DNA of 64,000 nt from Anaeromyces robustus (taxonomy: Eukaryota > Neocallimastigomycota > Neocallimastigomycetes > Neocallimastigales > Neocallimastigaceae). The notes under the pieces are model-generated. The model saw nothing but the letters and a program-made list of their open reading frames with translations. It searched no databases and was not told the origin of the DNA. Every line of letters starts with the position of its first letter. Position 1 is the first letter of the stretch. The stretch covers positions 60,001 through 124,000 of the forward strand of contig MCFG01000128.1 of assembly GCA_002104895.1 (NCBI GenBank), in the 5' to 3' direction. Positions 57,819 to 64,000 of the stretch are shown piece after piece. The translations under genes and the position numbers were made by a program.

Positions 57819-60800
57819 ATGACAGATATAATGTATGATTATACTTTAGAAAGTATAAATAAATGTAAAGAATTTGTAAAGTTTTTGCAAAAACGGCAGC
57901 AGATAGAAATTGAATATTCAAAAGCTCTTGGTAATTAATATATAATAATAATAAATTTACTAAAAAATAACTAATAATATAAAAGATTATATATTTATTT
58001 GAATGTTTTCATATTATGTTCAATAATACTAATTATAATATCTTTTTAAAATTGCTATATTTATATAATTTATAGTAAGATTATGTCAAACTGTTCAACA
58101 AAAAAATGTTGGAGAAGGTGAAGAAAATGTTACAGAATTACAAAAACTTTTATCAAATAAGTAAAGAATAAAAAAATTAATTATTAATAAAAAAAAAAAT
58201 ATACACATTTAATGTAAAAAAATTAATTAATAATGTAATAATGTTTAATGCATATTAATATAGTTCTCTTTGGAGAGGATTTCAAAGTGTTGTAAAAATT
58301 ACAGAGCAAATTGCTCAAAGTCATGTAAGATATTTAAAATATAATATATAATTATCATTATACATATATGCATAATATAATATACTTCCTTATAAATATA
58401 TATATCGACATAATTTATATTTAATAATATTAATGAAAAAATAATTAAAAAAAAATAAAACTAGAAAAAATTTTCAATTTCTTTGAAAATGTCTGTAACA
58501 GAACCATTTATTGAAAATATTGGTAATATGGAATCAAATAGACTTGCACAAGTTAATGATAGCGATGAACATACTAGGAATCTACAAGAAGCATATACTG
58601 AATTGAAAAAAGCAAAACAAACATATCAAGAAAATACAAATGCAGTAAATGATCTAATGAATATAAGGGCAAAAGCTAGTTCAACAAACAATTTTAAAGA
58701 GAAAGATGAAGAAAAGGTTAATAATTATATAATTAAAAAAAAAAAGGCATAACAAAAAATTTAAGTTTAAGATATAAACTCTAATATAATAATATATAAA
58801 TCATAAAAAATGAATAATTTATAATATAAAAATAGTGGAAAATTAAATATGATCAAGCCGTTGAAAAAGCAAATTACTCGAATGAATGCGTAAAATATTG
58901 TGAAGAAATTTGTAAAAATGCACAAGAACATTATTATCATTCTTTATTACCTGCACTTAAAGAGGTTAATATTATTTTTATTATTATTATTATTAATTAA
59001 TTACAAAAAATATTAGATTTGTTTTAATTATAACAGTAAACAGTATTAATTAAAAAAAATAATTCATTGAATAAATTAATTAAAGAATATAAGAGAAGAA
59101 GAAGAAGAAAGATGTGCATCAGTTAAAAAAGCATTACAAAAAGCAACATATCTAGAGCATTGTCATGTTCAAGATTATATTAATGAATTAAATAGTATGA
59201 GTACTAGATTAAATGAAATTGATATAGAAGATGATATTGAGAATTTTGTTGATAATTATGTAAGTTTATTAGTATAAATATATATTACATGAAAACAATG
59301 GAAGTTAATATTAATATGACAAAATATTTATCAAAATAATTATTAAAAGATGTGTGATGATAAAGAAAAATCATCTGTTGTATCGGTTAGAAGTTTAGTA
59401 GATCCACAAATGGCTGGAAGAATGTTTGTTCAAAGGGGTTAATTATCTTCTTTTTTTTAAAAAAAAAAAAAAAATTGATTTAAAAATTTAAAATGTGTAA
59501 TATATAAAAATTAATAAATAATATTTGTTATTAATTTATATTTAATAAGGTGATGAAACTGGGCAATGGAAATCCAAATATTTTGTATTAATGAAAAAAT
59601 TTAATCGTTTATATTGTTTTGATAATGAAGATGTAATAATTATTCATTTTTGATATAAATAATACTGTTGATATCAAAAAAAAAAATTTTTATTCACTAA
59701 AAAAAATTTTTTTTTATTATATTTAATTATTTTAAAATTAACTATTTTTTTATTCTTATATATCAGTCTGAAAGACAAAGAGATGTTATTGATCTTTGTT
59801 CTTCATCAATTCATACTTTAGATTATAGTTATTTCTTAAAAAAGAATTGCTTTCAAATTATAACGACTTTTCCAAATCCACTTATATTATCAAATTCACA
59901 AGAATTATCTCCAAATGATTCAATTAAAAATAAATCACCATATCAAGTTCTAATTTACTATTTTACTTTAGATAGTGTAACTGAATTTAATGAATGGGTT
60001 TATCAATTAATGAATACAGCGCATTGTTGTACTCGATGTCAAAATACTAAAAATATGTTAAAAAAATATAGTATATCTTGTAATACTCAAATGTTTAATG
60101 AATTGGGAATGAAATTTAGTAATGGAAATATAAATGAATCAATAACTGATCTAGATCGTTCAAATAAAAAAGGAGGATTATTAAATAAACCAACTATTGA
60201 AGGATCATCTAATATTAAATCTAATAGTATTAATAATTTTTCAATTGAAATACCTTCATTTGTCAAAAGTAGACAAGGTTCTAGAGATAACTTGGCAGAT
60301 GATATTAGTCCAATTAGTAATCGAACTCTTAGTTTTTCTAATTCTAATCCAAACTTTCAATTTCAAATTCGTCGTAATCTTTGGATATCTATTTTAGAAG
60401 CAAGAGATTTAGTTACTACAGATAAACGTAAAAATATGGAACCATATGTTGTTGTTCTATTAAATGATATTAAAAAAGCTAAAACTACGGTTAAATCTGG
60501 TTCTGAACCGTTTTGGAGAGAAGAATTTAAATTTAAGTATGTAATATATATAAAATATTAAATGTTATATAATAATATAATAGTATAATTATAATTATTT
60601 ATTAAATATAAATAAAATTAATTATTTTATTAAAAAAATCTATCATAATAATAAATTAGTAATATTCCACTTTGTGCTAAGAGAATTCAAATAATTATTA
60701 TTAATCATCAAAAACTTCAAAAAGATACAGAACTTGGTAAATATATTAATTATCATTTTATATATTTATAATGAACTATTATTCTATGTAATCATAAATA

Positions 60801-63658
60801 TAAAATAAAATAATTACTATTATTATTAACATGCACAAAAAATAAATAGGTTTTGCTGTTATACCATTTAAAGGTTTAGTTAATAAACAGAAAACAGAAA
60901 AATGGTATGACGTTCATTCACTTATTAACAATTCTAGTCAAGTCAATGGATATTATGGAAGTATTAGAATTTCAATTCAATTAAATGTAATATATAGTAA
61001 TTAATTTATCAATAATTAATAAAAATAAATTTAAAAATATTAATACATATATAAACTTTTATATAAATTGTAGAATAAATATTTGTTACCTATTTATGAA
61101 TATCAAGATCTATTAAAAGTAAGAGAAATTCTATAAATTCTTTTACAAAAAATCACGTTCTATAATTAATTTTTTTTGTAAAATAATTATATAGATAATC
61201 TTAGAGCCATCATTAACATGTATAAGAATTCTTGGTTCATCAATACAACAACGTGAGGACTTCTCAAAATGTTTCTTAAATATTATGATAGAATGTCATA
61301 AAGAATTAGAAGGAATAAAAACATTAACAAAATGTGAAATTGAAGCTACTGGTAAATTCTAATAATAAATAAAATACATTATTTTTTTTTGAAACTATCT
61401 AACTGTCATTTATTATTATTTATTATTATTTACTATTATTTATTATCATTTATTATTATTTAATAATTGAAAATACATACATAGAGGATCAAAATATTAT
61501 ATTCAGGTAAAAATAAAAAAATTAATATTTTTCATAATATCATATTTATAATAAATTAAATTTAAATTTAAATATATAAACTTTTTATAAATAAAGAGGA
61601 AACTCAATGGCAACAAAAACTATTGATCAATATATGAAGATGGTTGGCCATCAATATTTAGAAAATACTATTGGTCGTATTATAAATCAAGTTTACTTAT
61701 CAAAAGATTCATGTGAAGTTGATCCAACAAAAGTTGAAAGAAATGATGATATTAAAAAGCATTGGAAAAAATTATTGGCGTATGTATGTTCTATATGGGA
61801 TGCCATTAAGAAAAGTGCAGATAGTTGTCCAAAGTAATAGAATATTTTTTCAACATTTGTATAATATATATAATATAAACTTATTTTATTATAATATAAT
61901 TAATATTTAAAAATAATTTAATAATTTCAATGTATTTTTTTTTTAGAAAACTAAAATATGTCTTTTCGCAAATTAAATATCAGACTGTATTAAAATTTGC
62001 AAATTCCAATGTTCAATATTCTGCTATTAGGTATGTTTTAAAACTATTATATTATTATTAACAAATTTATTACCAAATATTAATTTCTATCTATTTTTTA
62101 TTACTCATAATTTTTAATCATAAATAGTGGTTTTATATTTTTAAGATTCTTCTGTCCTGCGATATTATCTGTACTATTAATAATATATATACATATACAT
62201 ATAAATAGCATTTTAATAAAAAAAATTAAAAAATCTAAAATTTATTATTATTTTATTTTAATTATATAGCCAAAATTATTTGGTTTACAGTATGAACATC
62301 CAGATCCTGTTACTGCTCGTACACTTACATTGATTGCAAAGATTTTACAAAATCTAGCTAATCTATCTGAATTTGAAAAGAAGGAACCACATATGGCATA
62401 CTGTAATTCATTTATTAATAAACATATGCATGAGATGAGAGAATTTATCAATAATATCTCTGTATGAAATTATTTAAATAAAATATTATTTTTACATATT
62501 ATAATATATATAATATACATAATAATGTAATAACTTCAACTCAATTTATTTTATTATTATTACTTTGTATAAATTATTTGCATTATTTTATTATAATAGA
62601 ATTTTGGTCCTGAATATGATGAAGAAATAGATGAAGAAATAACAGAAATGATAGATTTACAAGAAGAATTGGAAACAATGTATTGTTACTTCCATGATAA
62701 TTTAGATATACTGAAAAAACCAGATAATATAAGAGAACCAAAAGTAGAACAAATAATATCAATTGTTGAAAGTATTGACAATGTACATTTCCAATATATT
62801 CAAAGATTCTTTGAAAGTTCTAGTAAAGAAAATAATTATTATGTTGATGAACTATTAAATGAAGAATATAAAATTGAACAAGAATTATTAAAATCAAAGA
62901 TAGAAAAAGAAGCCTTGTCATCTCCAACTGATAGTAAAAAAGAAGAAGGCTTCCCAATATCAAGTAGAAAAGGAAGTCGTAATAAACCTGAAAATAGACA
63001 TAGTTTTAATGTATTGAAATCAACAGAAAAGTTAGATGAGGGATTTGAGAATAACGTTCATTCAAAATCATTATATGTTGGGCATAAATCATCAATTTCT
63101 GAGGATCAAAATGGTCATGAACAATCACTATTGGACATTGTTAAAGCTATTACTAATTCTATGTATAATTCAAGAAATCTTATGTATTTAAGAGATGAAG
63201 GAAGTACAAATTGGTCTGAATTAAGTAAACCTAATAATCGAGAAACAAATAATGAAGATGAAATGGATGGTTTATCTGTATATGAGGATGTATTTGATTT
63301 TGGAACAAATTCAGAATATAATATTTCAGGAAAGGATAAAGATAAACGAAATGTAAGTAGATTAAATTCACAAAAATATGATGATGATGATGCAATTAGT
63401 CCAAAAGATCGTTCAAGTCGACAAACTACAAACTATTTAAATTATTATAATATTAATAATATGGAAGATAAAAATGAAGGCGAAGAATCACGAAAAGAGT
63501 TGAAAAATGCATTTGATAAAATTATAAATTCTGATTCTCATTTTACATTATCACCAACAATTAAGGGTTCAAAATCACTTGGTATTAATAAAGCGGCATC
63601 ATTAAGAAGAAAATTTAGTAACTTTCATTTTATGAATTCATCATCAAGTAATCAATAA
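57819..63658 (+). CDS. F-BAR, PH, C2 and RasGAP multidomain Ras regulator
   Basis: Nineteen exons: 57819-57930, 58076-58160, 58264-58324, 58465-58716, 58836-58964, 59086-59259, 59350-59437, 59550-59632, 59767-60536, 60660-60736, 60850-60986, 61074-61118, 61195-61351, 61485-61506, 61597-61833, 61947-62030, 62128-62170, 62270-62461, 62600-63658; 1268 residues, frame intact. Residues 1-270 form an F-BAR region (KFLQKRQQIEIEYSKAL, SLWRGFQSVVK). A PH domain lies at about 293-405 (GQWKSKYFVLMKKFNRLYCF to FNEWVYQLMNTA) and a C2 domain at about 530-650 (LWISILEARDLVTTDK, then EPFWREEFKF). The RasGAP domain (about 672-916) has the arginine finger in FRGNSMATKTIDQYMKMVG (Arg731), the ISGFIFLRFFCPAIL motif and LFGL. 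The tail (917-1268) is acidic/Ser-rich. It should stimulate Ras GTP hydrolysis at curved membranes. Confidence 0.93.
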
Positions 63659-63882
63659 ATTCAATACATTCAACATTATGAATTTAAAATTAAATACATG
63701 TTAGAATATATATGAATAATTAAAATAATAAATATAATAAAAAAAATGATAATAAAATAAAAAATAATAATAATTATAATTAAGAACTAAATAATATAAA
63801 ACAAAATAAAAAAAATAAAAACAAAACTTAGAAAGAAAAAAAAAAATTAATAATAATAATATTATAAAAAAAAAAAAAAAAA

Positions 63883-63918
<36 letters not shown>

Positions 63919-64000
63919 ATTATTAATAAAAGCTATAATTATAAACCTCAAAATATAATATAATATATATAATTAATTTTTTATGATGCATATTAATAAA
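63659..64000. other. AT-rich 3' flank, no gene seen
   Basis: Downstream of the RasGAP stop there is only A-rich DNA: (AATAAAAA)-like words, poly-A at 63865-63883 and an (AT)n run at 63886-63915. The window ends without another exon in view. Confidence 0.7.

Overview
This is nuclear DNA of a eukaryote with extreme A+T content. Intergenic DNA is almost only A and T, full of (TAAA)n, (AAT)n and poly-A/T runs. Genes stand out as islands of moderate base composition and are mostly split by many short introns, usually GT..AG with donors such as GTAAAT, GTAAGT or GTATGT. The standard code is used: TAA, TAG and TGA all serve as stops. Proteins carry long asparagine runs. A CPAP/SAS-4 centriole protein and a FAM227 protein (a family linked to cilia and flagella) indicate an organism with a flagellated stage. 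Together these traits best fit an anaerobic gut fungus (Neocallimastigomycota: Piromyces, Neocallimastix, Anaeromyces). This is inference; another AT-rich flagellated protist cannot be excluded.

Layout. 1-5728 is low-complexity DNA. A tRNA-Gly(UCC) lies at 5729-5799 on the minus strand. Six protein genes follow on the minus strand: an RBMS/MSSP-like two-RRM protein (8339-10561), the CPAP/SAS-4 homologue (14627-22848), a soluble AbcH-like ABC ATPase (24215-27164), the FAM227 protein (28802-32181), a cysteine-rich single-pass membrane protein (33646-34823) and a DUF2415 WD-repeat protein (36435-38589). After a divergent gap (38590-41138), five genes run on the plus strand: NELF-C/D (41139-44349), an unrecognised ten-exon gene (45637-47524), PUM3/PUF6 (48147-51068), a uridine kinase fused to a degenerate UPRT domain (51943-55302) and an F-BAR/PH/C2/RasGAP protein (57819-63658). 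A 265-bp tandem duplication carrying a small membrane ORF lies at 55845-56376.

I rebuilt exon structures by hand from splice signals, frame and family similarity. In almost every gene the exon lengths sum to an intact frame. The exception is the CPAP gene, which has a one-base excess in an 8-base homopolymer. Two introns stand out: one in the FAM227 gene starts ATATCCTTTT and can end in AC, and one in the ABC ATPase gene starts GTATCCTTTT and must end in AT to keep the frame and the family alignment. Both 5' ends match the minor (U12-type) spliceosome consensus.

The genes do not form a pathway. They are housekeeping, regulatory and flagellar functions: transcription elongation, ribosome biogenesis, pyrimidine salvage, Ras signalling, and centriole and flagellum assembly. 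No mobile element, CRISPR array or prokaryote-like gene cluster was identified.
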